A stretch of 64,000 bases of DNA from Streptomyces luteolus (GTDB lineage Bacteria; Actinomycetota; Actinomycetes; Streptomycetales; Streptomycetaceae). The position numbers were made by a program, and so were the translations under genes. The DNA is taken from contig NZ_JASCIS010000021.1 of assembly GCF_029968015.1 (NCBI RefSeq), positions 1 through 64,000 of the forward strand, written 5' to 3'. Below are positions 8,709 to 16,762 of this stretch, piece after piece (position 1 is the stretch's first letter; every line of letters starts with the position of its first letter). The notes under the pieces are model-generated. The model was not told the DNA's origin. It did no database searches and saw only the letters and a program-made list of their open reading frames with translations.

Positions 8709-8853
8709 CGCCCGCGCCGACCACGGGTCGGAATGCGAAGGCGGCCGCCGCCGACTCTCACGTAGATTGCGGGAGCAGGGATCGTCACCGGCCGTGGGCA
8801 GTGGTTCGGCACTGGCCGTCGAACGTCGTCGGTAGGGCAGCAGGGGAACGCAG

Positions 8854-9996
8854 GTGTCAGGCGCAGCGTCAGGCGTAGCAAGGAAGAGCGTGGCCGAGGC
8901 CCGTCGCATCGTGGTGAAGGTGGGCTCCTCGTCGCTCACCACCGCGTCCGGCGGCCTGGACGCGGACCGGGTGGACGCCCTCGTGGACGTCCTCGCGAAG
9001 TCCCGCAGCGGCGGCGAGAAGGAGATCGTCCTGGTCTCCTCGGGTGCCATCGCCGCCGGGCTCGCCCCGCTCGGCCTGCGCCGCCGACCGCGCGACCTCG
9101 CCCGGCAGCAGGCCGCCGCCAGCGTCGGCCAGGGCCTGCTCGTCGCCCGCTACACCGCCTCGTTCGCGCGCTACGGCGTACGCGTCGGCCAAGTCCTGCT
9201 CACCAGCGACGACATGGCCCGCCGCGCCCACCACCGCAACGCCTCGCGCACCCTCGACCAGCTCCTCGCCATGGGCGCGCTGCCGGTCGTCAACGAGAAC
9301 GACACGGTGGCGACGGACGAGATCCGCTTCGGCGACAACGACCGCCTCGCCGCCCTCGTCGCCCACCTGGTCCGCGCGGACCTGCTCGTCCTGCTGTCCG
9401 ACGTGGACGGTCTGTACGACGGGGACCCGGCCAAGCCCGGCACCTCGCGCATCGAGGAGGTGCGCGGGCCCGCCGACATAGAGCACGTGCAGATCGGCAG
9501 CGCGGGCAAGGCGGGCGTCGGCACCGGCGGCATGGTCACCAAGGTGGAGGCGGCCCGGATCGCGGCCGCCGCCGGCATCCCCGTCGTCCTCACCTCCGCG
9601 GTGCACGCGGCCGACGCGCTCGCCGGGCGGGACACCGGCACCCACTTCCACAGCACGGGCCGCCGCTCCGCCGACCGCCTGCTCTGGCTGCAGCACGCCT
9701 CGACCCCGCAGGGCGCGCTCACTCTGGACGACGGCGCCGTGCGCGCGGTCACCGAGCGGCGTACGTCACTGCTGCCCGCCGGGATCCAGGCCGTCGAGGG
9801 CGAGTTCAGCGCGGGCGACCCGGTCGAGCTGCGGGACTCCGGGGGCCGCGCCATCGCCCGCGGCCTGGTCAACTTCGACGCCAAGGAGATCCCCCAGCTC
9901 ATCGGCCGCTCCACCCGCGAGCTCGCCAAGGAGCTGGGCCCGGCGTACGAGCGGGAGGTCGTGCACCGGGACGACTTGGTGCTCCTGCACGGGTGA
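8854..9996 (+). CDS. proB: Glutamate 5-kinase
   Basis: First step of proline synthesis: ATP-dependent phosphorylation of glutamate to gamma-glutamyl phosphate in the cytosol. The 380-residue product has the amino-acid-kinase core (RRIVVKVGSSSLT, VSSGAIAAG, NENDTVATDEIRFGDND, LLSDVDGLYDGDP, GTGGMVTKV) and a C-terminal PUA domain (about 285-370). The GTG at 8854 has a weak upstream site (AGGGGA); an internal GTG at VAEARRIVV is an alternative that would give the commoner family length. It lies 0.8 kb upstream of proA with one small gene between them. Confidence 0.95.
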   Translation: MSGAASGVARKSVAEARRIVVKVGSSSLTTASGGLDADRVDALVDVLAKSRSGGEKEIVLVSSGAIAAGLAPLGLRRRPRDLARQQAAASVGQGLLVARYTASFARYGVRVGQVLLTSDDMARRAHHRNASRTLDQLLAMGALPVVNENDTVATDEIRFGDNDRLAALVAHLVRADLLVLLSDVDGLYDGDPAKPGTSRIEEVRGPADIEHVQIGSAGKAGVGTGGMVTKVEAARIAAAAGIPVVLTSAVHAADALAGRDTGTHFHSTGRRSADRLLWLQHASTPQGALTLDDGAVRAVTERRTSLLPAGIQAVEGEFSAGDPVELRDSGGRAIARGLVNFDAKEIPQLIGRSTRELAKELGPAYEREVVHRDDLVLLHG

Positions 9997-10216
9997 GCGC
10001 CCGGGTACGGCTCGTACGTTCGTAGGTCCCGTACGCGCGATACGCACAGTTCGAGCGCCGATCCGGCCGAAATGGCGCGCTCTGGGCGGGGACCTTCCGT
10101 AAAAACGCCACGCGAAGCGCCCCGGCCTGTTCAACTTTGCTGTGGGGCAATTGTTTGCGGGGCAGTGAGGCGGGCGGGGCAGGTCCGCACGACGAAGGCA
10201 GAGCAGGAGGCCGCCG

Positions 10217-10705
10217 GTGAGACGAGTGCGCCCTGGGGCGGCGTCCCGAGGCGGGGAGCGGGCCCTGACCAGCGTCAGGACGGGTGACCGCCCCGCCGAC
10301 CCGGTCGAGCGGACCGAGCCGACCACTCAGCGGGCGGAGCAGGAGCGGCCGGCGCCCGCCGACGAGCCACGCCTGTGGCACGTGACCCTGAGCGTCTCGG
10401 GCCCCGCGACCCCGCTCCCGGACATCAGGCGGGCCCTCGAACAGCTGGCCCACGACCACCCCTTCCTGCTGACCAGCCGGTACGCGAACGACCACGCCGA
10501 GATCCGGTACTGGGAAGAGGCCCGCGACCTGCACGACGCCGCCGCGGTCGCCCTGCGCCTCTGGGGCGAGCACCGGCAGAGCGCGCAGCTGCCGCCGTGG
10601 GAGATCGTCGGCCTTGAGGTCATCGACCGGGACACGTACCACCAGCGCATCGCGGAAGGGTACGGTCCGCCGCCCGCGGCACCGGTGGGCGTCCACCCCT
10701 TCTGA
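10217..10705 (+). CDS. Conserved hypothetical protein between proB and proA
   Basis: 162 residues from a GTG preceded at 6 nt by AGGAGG, which makes this start convincing. The first ~45 residues are charged and low-complexity. The rest is compact (LWHVTLSVSGPATPLPDIRR; AHDHPFLLTSRYANDHAEIRYWEEARDLHDAAAVALRLWGEH split around Asp/His-rich segments) and ends GVHPF. There is no signal peptide or membrane segment. I do not recognise a defined domain. Its place between proB and proA suggests only conserved synteny, not a proline role. A 29-bp tandem duplication overlaps its stop. Confidence 0.75.
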   Translation: MRRVRPGAASRGGERALTSVRTGDRPADPVERTEPTTQRAEQERPAPADEPRLWHVTLSVSGPATPLPDIRRALEQLAHDHPFLLTSRYANDHAEIRYWEEARDLHDAAAVALRLWGEHRQSAQLPPWEIVGLEVIDRDTYHQRIAEGYGPPPAAPVGVHPF

Positions 10706-10755
10706 GGCCTCGGTGAGGGGTGCACGCCTTCTGAGGCCTCGGTGAGGGGTGCACG
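10698..10755 (+). repeat. 29-bp perfect tandem duplication at a gene 3' end
   Basis: Two identical 29-nt copies (10698-10726, 10727-10755) begin CCTTCTGAGGCCTCGG. The first copy contains the stop codon of the 162-residue gene. Each copy carries the palindrome GAGGCCTC. Confidence 0.95.
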
Positions 10756-10804
10756 GCACGGCTCACGGCAGGTTCCGGCCACGTCTCGGAGTACGGGACA
10801 CCGT

Positions 10805-10833
10805 CTGGACGCCGCGAGCGCCCCCGTTACCCT
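10805..10833 (+). promoter_or_regulatory. Leaderless promoter of proA
   Basis: CTGGAC (10805-10810), 17 nt and TACCCT (10828-10833). The -10 box ends 6 nt before the ATG at 10840, so transcription probably starts at the start codon. No Shine-Dalgarno sequence is present. Confidence 0.65.
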
Positions 10834-10839
10834 GCGGGC

Positions 10840-12123
10840 ATGACCTCGCTCTCCCCGTACGCCGACATGTCCCCGGTCGCCCAGGCCGCCTACCGCGCCC
10901 GCGCCGCGGCCGCCGACATCGCGCCGCTGCCACGGGCCGCCAAGGACGACGCGCTGCTCGCCATCGCCGACGCCCTTGAGGTGCGGACGAAGGACATCGT
11001 CGAGGCCAACGCCGAGGACATCGCCAAGGCCCGCGCCGCCGGCACCAGCGAGTCGATCGTCGACCGCCTCACCCTCACCCCGGAGCGCGTCCGCGCCATC
11101 GCCTCCGACGTACGGGACGTGGTCGCCCTGCCCGACCCGGTCGGCGAGGTCGTGCGCGGCTCGACCCTGCCCAACGGCATCGACCTGCGCCAGGTCCGCG
11201 TCCCCCTCGGCGTCGTCGGGATCATCTACGAGGCCCGCCCCAACGTCACCGTCGACGCCGCCGCCCTCTGCCTCAAGTCCGGCAACGCGGTGCTGCTCCG
11301 CGGCTCGTCCTCCGCGTACCACTCCAACACCGCGCTCGTCCGCGTCCTGCGCGACGCCGTCGGCGGAGCGGGCCTGCCGGCCGACGCCGTGCAGCTCGTA
11401 CCGGGTGAATCCCGGGACTCCGTACGGGAGTTGATGCGCGCCCGCGGACTCGTCGACGTGCTCATCCCGCGCGGCGGCGCCTCCCTCATCAAGACCGTCG
11501 TGGAGGAGTCCACGGTCCCCGTCATCGAGACCGGCACCGGCAACTGCCACGTCTACGTGGACGCCCACGCCGACCTCGACATGGCCGTCGACATCCTGAT
11601 CAACTCCAAGGCGCAGCGCCCCAGCGTCTGCAACGCCGCCGAGACCCTGCTCGTCCACGCGGACATCGCCGAGGCCTTCCTGCCGCGCGCCCTCGACGCC
11701 CTCGCGCAGGCCGGTGTGACCGTGCACGCCGACGAGCGGGTCCTCTCCTATGCCGACGAGTCCAAGGCCACCCTGGTGCCCGCGACGACTGAGGACTGGG
11801 AGGCCGAATACCTCTCGTACGACATCGCCGCCGCCGTCGTCGACTCCCTCGACAAGGCCGTCGAGCACATCCGGCTCTGGACCTCCGGGCACACCGAGGC
11901 CATCGTCACCACCTCGCAGCAGGCCGCCCGCCGGTTCACCCAGCTGGTCGACTCCACCACGGTCGCCGTGAACGCCTCGACGCGGTTCACCGACGGCGGC
12001 CAGTTCGGCTTCGGCGCCGAGATCGGCATCTCCACGCAGAAGCTGCACGCCCGCGGCCCGATGGGCCTGCCCGAGCTGACCTCGACGAAGTACATCGTCA
12101 CCGGCGACGGCCACACCCGCTGA
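10840..12123 (+). CDS. proA: Gamma-glutamyl phosphate reductase (glutamate-5-semialdehyde dehydrogenase)
   Basis: Second step of proline synthesis: NADPH-dependent reduction of gamma-glutamyl phosphate. The 427 residues show the aldehyde-dehydrogenase-like fold with VPLGVVGIIYEARPNVT, LKSGNAVLLRGSS and the catalytic Cys in PSVCNAAETLLVH (about residue 264). The C-terminal block is FTDGGQFGFGAEIGISTQKLHARGP, split here after GAEIG as NAD(P)-site residues. The ATG at 10840 lies 6 nt after TACCCT, so it is probably translated from a leaderless transcript. Length and motifs match ProA. Confidence 0.97.
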   Translation: MTSLSPYADMSPVAQAAYRARAAAADIAPLPRAAKDDALLAIADALEVRTKDIVEANAEDIAKARAAGTSESIVDRLTLTPERVRAIASDVRDVVALPDPVGEVVRGSTLPNGIDLRQVRVPLGVVGIIYEARPNVTVDAAALCLKSGNAVLLRGSSSAYHSNTALVRVLRDAVGGAGLPADAVQLVPGESRDSVRELMRARGLVDVLIPRGGASLIKTVVEESTVPVIETGTGNCHVYVDAHADLDMAVDILINSKAQRPSVCNAAETLLVHADIAEAFLPRALDALAQAGVTVHADERVLSYADESKATLVPATTEDWEAEYLSYDIAAAVVDSLDKAVEHIRLWTSGHTEAIVTTSQQAARRFTQLVDSTTVAVNASTRFTDGGQFGFGAEIGISTQKLHARGPMGLPELTSTKYIVTGDGHTR

Positions 12124-12190
12124 GCCGAACGGCGTACGCGTACGAAGCGGCGAATTCCCTTACGCCCTGCCCAAATTGACCCCCCAGGTC

Positions 12191-12196
12191 TACTCT
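12191..12196 (+). promoter_or_regulatory. Leaderless -10 box of the 12203 gene
   Basis: TACTCT ends 6 nt before the GTG at 12203. No ribosome-binding site is visible. The upstream -35 element is weak. Confidence 0.5.
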
Positions 12197-12202
12197 GGAC
12201 CC

Positions 12203-12940
12203 GTGCCGGAGGACGTGGGGGGCACGCCGTCTTCGGACGGCCGGGAGCCCGACGACGACCGCGACCACGGACGTGCGGACGACGAGTTCGCCGCCGTGGT
12301 CTTCGACGAGGACTTCGTCCGCTCCGCCCCCTTCCACGAGCCCAGCGCCGTCGAGCGCCTGCTCGCCGCGGCCGAGGCGCGGGCCGAGGCCGAACACCGC
12401 CGCCGCGGCCGCACCCGCCGCGAGCACGACCCGGACGATCCGAACGATCCGGACGACCCGGACGGCCTGTACCACGAGGACCGGGACGAGTACGAGCGTC
12501 TCGCCTTCGGCGACGGGTACGCGGACGAATTCGGTCACGATCCGGAGCGTGACGATCCGTATGACCCGTACGACCCGTACGACCCGTACGCCCCCTACGG
12601 GCGCGGCCGCCGACGCGGGCGGCGCGGGCACGCCGGGTGCGTCGAGCACGGGATCGCCGGATTCTGCGCGGACTGCGACGCGGACGGCTTCTCCGCCGGG
12701 CGCCGCGCTCCGGGCCGCTGGCACCGGCCCGTCGCCTGGGTGCTCGCCCTCGTCATGGGCATCGGCATGGTCGCTCTCGCGTTCACCGCCGTCTACCGCG
12801 GCAACGCGTCCCACCGCCAGGACCCCGTCCCGTCGCCCGCCACGAGCGGCGTCGACAGCAGCCCCTCCGTTCCGGTCGGCCCGTCCGTCCCGGCCGATCG
12901 CTCCGCGCCCGCTCTGCCCGTGCAGCCGCGGATGCCCTGA
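12203..12940 (+). CDS. Membrane-anchored hypothetical protein, FDExFVR paralogue 1
   Basis: 245 residues. The N-terminus carries AAVVFDEDFVRSAPFHEPSA, which is clearly related to RSVVFDESFVRAARLQEFSA in the next gene, so the two are paralogues. A charged low-complexity stretch follows (DPDDPNDPDD; DPYDPYDPYDPY), then a Cys/His cluster (HAGCVEHGIAGFCADCDADG). One membrane helix (PVAWVLALVMGIGMVALAF) and a short Ser/Pro-rich outer tail complete it. The GTG at 12203 was chosen because TACTCT sits 6 nt upstream and it aligns with the paralogue's start; a TTG at 12176 is the longer alternative. Function unknown; the cytoplasmic motif may bind a shared partner. Confidence 0.7.
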   Translation: MPEDVGGTPSSDGREPDDDRDHGRADDEFAAVVFDEDFVRSAPFHEPSAVERLLAAAEARAEAEHRRRGRTRREHDPDDPNDPDDPDGLYHEDRDEYERLAFGDGYADEFGHDPERDDPYDPYDPYDPYAPYGRGRRRGRRGHAGCVEHGIAGFCADCDADGFSAGRRAPGRWHRPVAWVLALVMGIGMVALAFTAVYRGNASHRQDPVPSPATSGVDSSPSVPVGPSVPADRSAPALPVQPRMP

Positions 12941-13064
12941 CACAGGGCTGGGCGTACGGCCTGCGTACGCCCTGTGTATGTCCTGGTACGTCCATGCCGG
13001 TAAGTTCTGTGACCCTGCCGGAAGTTGACGCGTACCAGCGCGTTTACCCGAGGCGCCGGAGACC

Positions 13065-13070
13065 TACCCT
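13065..13070 (+). promoter_or_regulatory. Leaderless -10 box of the 13077 gene
   Basis: TACCCT ends 6 nt before the ATG at 13077. GTTTAC at 13042 is a possible -35 at 17 nt. Confidence 0.55.
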
Positions 13071-13076
13071 GAAAGT

Positions 13077-14198
13077 ATGGCCGGGCCTGGAGACCCACCT
13101 GAGGGCACACCCGAAGGCACACCAGAAGGCGTCCCCGGTGGAGGCGAGGAAGAGTACCGATCCGTCGTCTTCGACGAGTCGTTCGTACGCGCTGCCCGCC
13201 TCCAGGAGTTCTCCGCGCGCGAGCGCGTCGGCGAGCACACGCCCGCCGTGCGCCGCCGCCCCGCCGCTGCCGCCACCGCTTCCGGCTCGCTGTCCCGGCA
13301 GGCGCTGATCCTCGTCCTGCTGATCGCGGTCGCCTTCGCCACGGCGATCTTCATGGGCGTACGCAACCCGGCCCCGCCCCCTCGCCACCGGCCCGCCGAC
13401 CCGCTGCGGACGACCGTCGTCCCCCTTGAGCCGCGCGGGCCCGTGCCCGGCGCGCAGGGCGTCGCCGAGCTGCTGTCCGGCAGTCCCGCCAAGCAGTTCA
13501 AGACCGGGGCCGCCGGGATCGGGCTGCCCGCGGAGCAGCGCACCGAGCACTTCTCCGACAGCCAGGTCCTCACCGCCCTGACCACCGCGAAGGACTACCT
13601 CGTGGCGTCCTCCCTCGACCCCGACGCGCTCACCGGGGGCGAGGTGCGCTCCGTGCGGATCCTGCTCGACCCGGACCAGCTGGACCAGTTCGACCGCAGC
13701 TTCGAGAGTCCCGCCGCCGACGGCCGCCATGCCGCCACCGGCTGGCTCGTCCGGTTCGACCCCGCCCGCACCGAGCTGGCTGACCCGCGCGTCCGCGTCC
13801 AGGGCAGGCTGCGCGCCACCGAGGTGAACTCCGAGCTCATCGACGTGACCTCCGAGCACACCTTCGTCTACGCCGTACGGCCCGTGGGCGGGGACGACGA
13901 GCGGGCCAGCCTCTTCACCGTCCGCCGCGAGCTGCACTTCCGCTTCGACCGCGAGGACCTCCAGCGCCAGCGCACCGAACTGCTCGCCGCGCACGTCCAG
14001 GCCGGACCGCTCTCCTGCTCCACCGATTCGGCCGACCGGCTGCGCCCCCTGCACGCCGGAGAGACGGCGAAGCCGGGCGGCCCCGCGGGCACCGACCCGT
14101 ATGCGAGCGGGCCGCGCAGCGTGGCGTTGTGCGGATCACTGGCGGGGGCGGCCCAGCCTTCACCGTCTGACTCGGACCAGCCCTCACCGCGTGACTAG
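13077..14198 (+). CDS. Membrane-anchored hypothetical protein, FDExFVR paralogue 2
   Basis: 373 residues: a short PEGTPEG-rich N-terminus, the shared motif VVFDESFVRAARLQEFSARERV (positions ~23-44), one membrane helix (ALILVLLIAVAFATAIFMGV) and a large extracytoplasmic domain of about 270 residues. That domain includes VSEHTFVYAVRP-like strands, VRRELHFRFDRED and two Cys near the C-terminus (LSCSTDS; VALCGSL). The outer domain has the look of a folded sensor or binding domain, but I do not recognise the family. The arrangement next to paralogue 1, with matching leaderless promoters, suggests the two act together. The N-terminal motif resembles short cytoplasmic recruitment motifs; this is inference. 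Confidence 0.75.
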   Translation: MAGPGDPPEGTPEGTPEGVPGGGEEEYRSVVFDESFVRAARLQEFSARERVGEHTPAVRRRPAAAATASGSLSRQALILVLLIAVAFATAIFMGVRNPAPPPRHRPADPLRTTVVPLEPRGPVPGAQGVAELLSGSPAKQFKTGAAGIGLPAEQRTEHFSDSQVLTALTTAKDYLVASSLDPDALTGGEVRSVRILLDPDQLDQFDRSFESPAADGRHAATGWLVRFDPARTELADPRVRVQGRLRATEVNSELIDVTSEHTFVYAVRPVGGDDERASLFTVRRELHFRFDREDLQRQRTELLAAHVQAGPLSCSTDSADRLRPLHAGETAKPGGPAGTDPYASGPRSVALCGSLAGAAQPSPSDSDQPSPRD

Positions 14199-14267
14199 GC
14201 GCTACGGGCTGTTACCCGCGGCCCGGCGGGTCAGTCAGGGGCTGGTCAGGGGCAGGTCAGGGGCTGG

Positions 14268-15446
14268 TCAGCGGTTGTCGTCGCCATCGCGTTCGCCTCG
14301 GTCGTCCTCCTGGCCGCCTGCACCGCCTGCACCGCCTGCACCGCCCGCACCGCCCGCGGAGTCCGCTTCGCCCGTGCCGTTCTGTCCGGCGGCGCCGCCC
14401 GTTCCGCTCGTACCGGCGCTTCCGCCCGTGAACCTGTCCCGCAGCTTGCCGCCCAGGTCACCCGCGCCGCCCGCGATGTCCGAGACCAGCTTCATCAGCG
14501 GGTCCTTGGACGTACGGACATCACTGGCGTAGCTCGACGCGGACTGACGGAAGGAGTCGGAGACCGAGGTGTCCTTGTCCTCGTCACGCCTCGGGTAGTG
14601 GCCGTCCATGATCCGCTGGTAGTCACGGGTCTCGGACCAGAGCTTCAGCTCGGCCGCGCGGACCGTGGTGAAGGGGTGCGAGCGGGGCAGGACGTTCAGG
14701 ATCTTCAGGACCGAGTCGCGCAGGTCGCCGCCCGCTTCGTACTCCTCGGCCTGGGCCAGGAACGCGTCCACGTTCATCTCGTGCAGGTGGTTGCCGCCCG
14801 CGATCTTCATCAGGCCGCGCATCGACGCCTGCAGATCCTGGCCGACGAGCAGGCCCGCGCGGTCCGCGGACAGCTCCGACTTGCGGAACCACTCGCGCAG
14901 CGCCGTCACGATCGCCATGATCGCGACGTTGCCCAGCGGGATCCACGCCACCTTCAGAGCGAGGTTGGTGAGGAACAGCAGGATCGTGCGGTACACCGAG
15001 TGGCCGGACAGGGCGTGCCCCGCCTCGTGGCCGACGACGGCGCGCATCTCCTCCTCGTCGAGCAGCTCCACCAGGCCGGTCGTGACGACGATGATCGGCT
15101 CGTCCAGACCGATGCACATCGCGTTCGGCTTGGGGTCCTGCGTGACGTACATCGGCGGGACCTTCTCCAGGTCCAGGATGTAACAGGCGTCGCGCAGCAT
15201 GGTGTTGAGGTGCGCGAACTGGGCGTCGCTCACCCGCACCGAGTCCGACAGGAACAGCAGCCGCAGGCTGCGCTCCGGCAGCAGACCGCTGAGCGCCTTG
15301 AACACCGTGTCGAAACCGCTGAGCCGGCGCAGGGCCACCAGCGCCGAACGGTCCGCCGGGTGTTCGTACGCCCGCGAGGAGATCCCGGGGAAGCGTCGGC
15401 GCTGCCGGCCCGGGAGGTTCTCGTGGCGTCCGGAGTTCTCGGTCAT
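14268..15446 (-). CDS. M48 family zinc metallopeptidase (HtpX/Ste24-like)
   Basis: About 392 residues. The zinc site is clear: VVGHEAGHALSGH (HEXXH) and downstream ELSADRAG (the third ligand Glu). The hydrophobic segment between them (LFLTNLALKVAWIPLGNVAI) suggests membrane association. PNAMCIGLDEPIIVVTTGLVEL is typical M48 sequence (split after GLDEP). The N-terminal ~40 residues are basic; the C-terminal ~100 residues are Gly/Ala/Ser-rich with a GGAGGAGGAG run. I chose the ATG at 15444-15446 (MTENSGRHENLPG), because the 75-residue extension in the open frame is low quality and unsupported. Likely membrane-protein quality control; substrate unknown. Confidence 0.88.
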   Translation of the reverse strand: MTENSGRHENLPGRQRRRFPGISSRAYEHPADRSALVALRRLSGFDTVFKALSGLLPERSLRLLFLSDSVRVSDAQFAHLNTMLRDACYILDLEKVPPMYVTQDPKPNAMCIGLDEPIIVVTTGLVELLDEEEMRAVVGHEAGHALSGHSVYRTILLFLTNLALKVAWIPLGNVAIMAIVTALREWFRKSELSADRAGLLVGQDLQASMRGLMKIAGGNHLHEMNVDAFLAQAEEYEAGGDLRDSVLKILNVLPRSHPFTTVRAAELKLWSETRDYQRIMDGHYPRRDEDKDTSVSDSFRQSASSYASDVRTSKDPLMKLVSDIAGGAGDLGGKLRDRFTGGSAGTSGTGGAAGQNGTGEADSAGGAGGAGGAGGAGGQEDDRGERDGDDNR

Positions 15447-15591
15447 GTGGCCCCCAAATTCTCTGCGGCTGGTCCCGCCCCCCAAGAACGTCCAGCCTAT
15501 GCGCTTCGGTTCCGCCGCGGCGGGGTCACATCGATCCGTTTTTCCCGCGCGGGCTACGGTGGCCTGGCAGCACACCGAAGGAGTACGAGTC

Positions 15592-15777
15592 ATGGAGTAC
15601 GGCCACAGCGCCCTGCTGGCCGCCGCCGAGTTCGCCGAGTTCGCCGCGGAGGACCAGGGGCCGGGCAACACCCTGCGGATCGTCCTCGTCGCCTCCCTCG
15701 TCGGCGCCGCCCTGCTCGCCTGGCTGCTGCTCCGCGGCTACCGCAGGGACGCGGACGACGACGGCGACGACGCCTGA
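15592..15777 (+). CDS. Small membrane protein (61 residues)
   Basis: ATG at 15592 with AAGGAG 8 nt upstream. The product MEYGHSALLAAAEFAEFAAE continues with one membrane helix (TLRIVLVASLVGAALLAWLLL) and ends in an Arg then Asp-rich tail (RRDADDDGDDA). The acidic C-terminus after the helix predicts a short soluble tail. It has no recognised family. It is divergent from the M48 gene and lies just upstream of another small membrane protein and nadD. The good ribosome-binding site and normal codon use support it as real. Confidence 0.7.
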   Translation: MEYGHSALLAAAEFAEFAAEDQGPGNTLRIVLVASLVGAALLAWLLLRGYRRDADDDGDDA

Positions 15778-15900
15778 GCAAGACCCCCCGAACCTCCACC
15801 GGTCCCCGATGCCTGAGTCGGCGTGAGCGCCCGCGAGGTGCCCGCATACGATGTGCGGGAAGTCTCAAGCCCGCTCCCACCCGGATAGGTCCTGCCGACG

Positions 15901-16065
15901 ATGAGCCTCCACACCACCACCGCCCAGCTGGTCACCCTCGCCTCCGGCGGCGGTGAGCACGTAGACGAGCACGCCAGCATCAGCCCTTACGTCACCGGTA
16001 TCGGTGCGTTCCTCGGGCTCATGCTGCTCCTCTGGATCACCACCCGCTTCAACCGCGACCGCTGA
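15901..16065 (+). CDS. Small membrane protein upstream of nadD (54 residues)
   Basis: An ATG at 15901 opens a 54-residue frame beginning MSLHTTTAQLVTLASGGG. It has a His/Asp-rich linker (EHVDEHASISPY), one membrane helix (VTGIGAFLGLMLLLWITTRF) and a basic end (NRDR). The frame was too short for a length filter but has a normal Streptomyces codon pattern, and a protein like it is commonly found just before nadD in this genus (from memory). Function unknown. Confidence 0.7.
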   Translation: MSLHTTTAQLVTLASGGGEHVDEHASISPYVTGIGAFLGLMLLLWITTRFNRDR

Positions 16066-16119
16066 TCCGCACACAGCCGCCGACGGGCCACTTGCCCAAG
16101 GCCGGTAGGGTCTGCACGC

Positions 16120-16746
16120 ATGGGAGAGCAGGACATGCCTACCGGCCCGTCGATCTCGGGCAAGCGCCGTCTCGGCGTCATGGGCGGAACGTTTGACCCG
16201 ATCCACCACGGGCACCTGGTGGCCGCCAGCGAGGTGGCCGCTCAGTTCCACCTGGACGAGGTCGTGTTCGTGCCGACCGGTCAGCCGTGGCAGAAGAGCC
16301 ACAAGGCCGTCTCCCCGGCAGAGGACCGCTACCTCATGACGGTCATCGCGACGGCGGAGAACCCGCAGTTCTCGGTCAGCCGCATCGACATCGACCGCGG
16401 CGGACCGACGTACACGATCGACACTCTGCGCGATCTGCGCGCGCTCAACCCCGACACGGATCTGTTCTTCATCACCGGTGCCGACGCACTCGGCCAGATC
16501 CTCACCTGGCGGGACGCGGACGAGCTCTTCTCCCTCGCGCACTTCATCGGCTGCACCCGGCCGGGCCACCACCTTTCGGACGACGGTCTTCCGGAAGGCG
16601 GGGTCTCGCTGGTCGAGGTGCCCGCCCTCGCGATCTCCTCGACGGACTGCCGCGCGCGGGTCGCCAAGGGTGACCCGGTCTGGTATCTGGTGCCGGACGG
16701 CGTGGTGCGCTACATCGACAAGCGCGAGCTGTACCGCGGCGAGTGA
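16120..16746 (+). CDS. nadD: Nicotinate-nucleotide adenylyltransferase
   Basis: NAD synthesis: transfers AMP from ATP to nicotinate mononucleotide. The 208 residues carry the nucleotidyltransferase signature GVMGGTFDPIHHGHL (about 19-33) and ISSTDCRAR near the C-terminus (the SSTxxR phosphate-binding motif). LFFITGADALGQI and GCTRPGH fit NadD rather than CoaD. TAGGGT 8 nt before the ATG suggests little or no leader; an internal ATG at 16135 is possible. It heads a set nadD - LytR_C gene - rsfS - phosphatase, the usual actinobacterial order. Confidence 0.95.
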   Translation: MGEQDMPTGPSISGKRRLGVMGGTFDPIHHGHLVAASEVAAQFHLDEVVFVPTGQPWQKSHKAVSPAEDRYLMTVIATAENPQFSVSRIDIDRGGPTYTIDTLRDLRALNPDTDLFFITGADALGQILTWRDADELFSLAHFIGCTRPGHHLSDDGLPEGGVSLVEVPALAISSTDCRARVAKGDPVWYLVPDGVVRYIDKRELYRGE

Positions 16747-16762
16747 GCCGAGAGGGGCACCG

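Noticed and set aside
10072..10287. 71-residue open frame between proB and the next gene
   Set aside because: No ribosome-binding site, basic low-quality composition, and it overlaps the well-supported GTG start at 10217.
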